Below are positions 4,720-5,219 of a stretch of DNA of 5,219 nucleotides, one piece after another (positions within the stretch are counted from its first letter, which is position 1; the number at the start of each line of letters is the position of its first letter). The stretch comes from an uncultured Clostridia bacterium (lineage in GTDB: Bacteria; Bacillota; Clostridia; Christensenellales; CAG-917). The DNA is taken from contig CANREO010000077.1 of NCBI GenBank assembly GCA_947629635.1, positions 1 through 5,219 on the forward strand, written 5' to 3'. Under the pieces are notes generated by a model that had not been told where the DNA came from, did not search any database, and saw only the letters and a list, made by a program, of their open reading frames with translations. Position numbers and translations under genes: made by a program.

Positions 4720-5219
4720 AGAAAAATAGTAGTAACTTCGGGTAAAGGCGGAGTGGGAAAAACCACCGTCACGGCTTCGCTTGGCAGAAAGCTCTCCGCA
4801 CTCGGATATAAGGTGGCGCTTGTTGACGCAGACGTGGGACTAAATAACTTGGACGTAGTCACGGCGATAGAGAGGAGAGTAGTTTACGACATAAGCGACG
4901 TCCTGATGGGCAAATGCAGACCATTTCAAGCGCTTGTATGCGACGAGGCGAGCAGTATGCGCATTCTTCCGTCCTCGAAGAACAGCGCGGTCGTCACTGC
5001 TCAGGCTTTCAGAGAGGTCGTGGACAGTTTTAGCGATTTCGATTTTGTCATTATAGATTGCCCCGCGGGTATAGAAAACGGCTTTCATAGGGCAGTTTGC
5101 GCCGCAGATGAGGCAATAGTGGTCACCACTCCTTCGGCTTCCGCTATTCGTGACGCGGACAAGGTGATAGGATTGTTGTCATCGTACAGGCTTCGGGATA
5201 TCTCGCTTGTCGTCAATCG
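4717..5219 (+). CDS. minD: Septum site-determining ATPase MinD, 3'-partial
   Basis: MinD is a membrane-associated ParA/MinD-type P-loop ATPase that recruits the division inhibitor MinC to keep FtsZ rings off the poles. I translated 167 codons to the window edge with no stop or frameshift. The deviant Walker A motif GKGGVGKTT is at 9-17 (signature K10 and K15). Walker A' (switch I) is LVDADVGLNNLD at 35-46, with D37 and D39. ILPSS is at 96-100. The Walker B region is FVIIDCPAGIENGF at 110-123, with D114, followed by VVTTPSASAIRDADKVIGLL at 127-146. VDADxGL-x-NLD and IDCPAGIE separate MinD from ParA, Soj and Mrp. The C-terminal amphipathic membrane-targeting helix lies beyond the window. ATG 4717 gives the expected N-terminus, but its SD is far away. 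No minC precedes it and the downstream neighbour is unknown. Confidence 0.95.
   Translation, partial: MRKIVVTSGKGGVGKTTVTASLGRKLSALGYKVALVDADVGLNNLDVVTAIERRVVYDISDVLMGKCRPFQALVCDEASSMRILPSSKNSAVVTAQAFREVVDSFSDFDFVIIDCPAGIENGFHRAVCAADEAIVVTTPSASAIRDADKVIGLLSSYRLRDISLVVN

Noticed and set aside
4840..5088. Minus-strand open frame opposite minD
   Set aside because: It is antisense to conserved MinD coding sequence including the Walker B region and has no supporting signals.

Overview
The window looks like a chromosomal housekeeping segment of a bacterium, most likely an anaerobic member of the Bacillota (Clostridia or a close relative). Three things point that way: the infC-rpmI-rplT order followed by a TrmH/SpoU-type RNA methyltransferase; a minimal Fe-S pair made of NifS and a short single-domain clostridial-type NifU; and strong purine-rich Shine-Dalgarno (SD) sites in front of several genes. 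Base composition in the stretch I counted by eye is near 47% G+C, and Arg AGA/AGG and Ile ATA codons are common. The assignment is inference from gene order and protein motifs, not a database result. I see no mobile element, CRISPR array, tRNA, rRNA or foreign-looking island.

Layout, all genes on the + strand: (1) 1-1147 is the translation block: infC (5' end outside the window), rpmI (L35) and rplT (L20), tightly spaced. A strong hairpin without a U tract follows rplT. (2) 1211-2742 holds the TrmH/SpoU methyltransferase, opening with a weak TTG start, and then yebC 11 nt later with its SD on the methyltransferase stop codon. (3) 2743-2861 is an AT-rich promoter region with a TTGACT -35 element, a weak -10 and two inverted repeats. 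(4) 2862-4441 is the nifS-nifU operon for Fe-S cluster assembly. (5) 4442-4716 is non-coding and holds two forward intrinsic terminators and a weak promoter candidate. (6) 4717 to the right edge is the first 167 codons of minD, the division-site ATPase.

Functionally, the first two blocks serve initiation, ribosome structure, RNA modification and YebC (a translation or transcription factor). NifS takes sulfur from cysteine and hands it to NifU, where [Fe-S] clusters are built. MinD starts a separate unit for cell-division placement.

All protein-coding content belongs to well-known families, and I found no convincing undescribed system. The observations worth checking are small regulatory ones: the unplaced infC start and its unusual N-terminus, the non-terminator hairpin after rplT, palindromes at the nifS promoter, a duplicated SD with a complementary sequence before nifU, and an inverted repeat that separates the only minD SD from its start codon.
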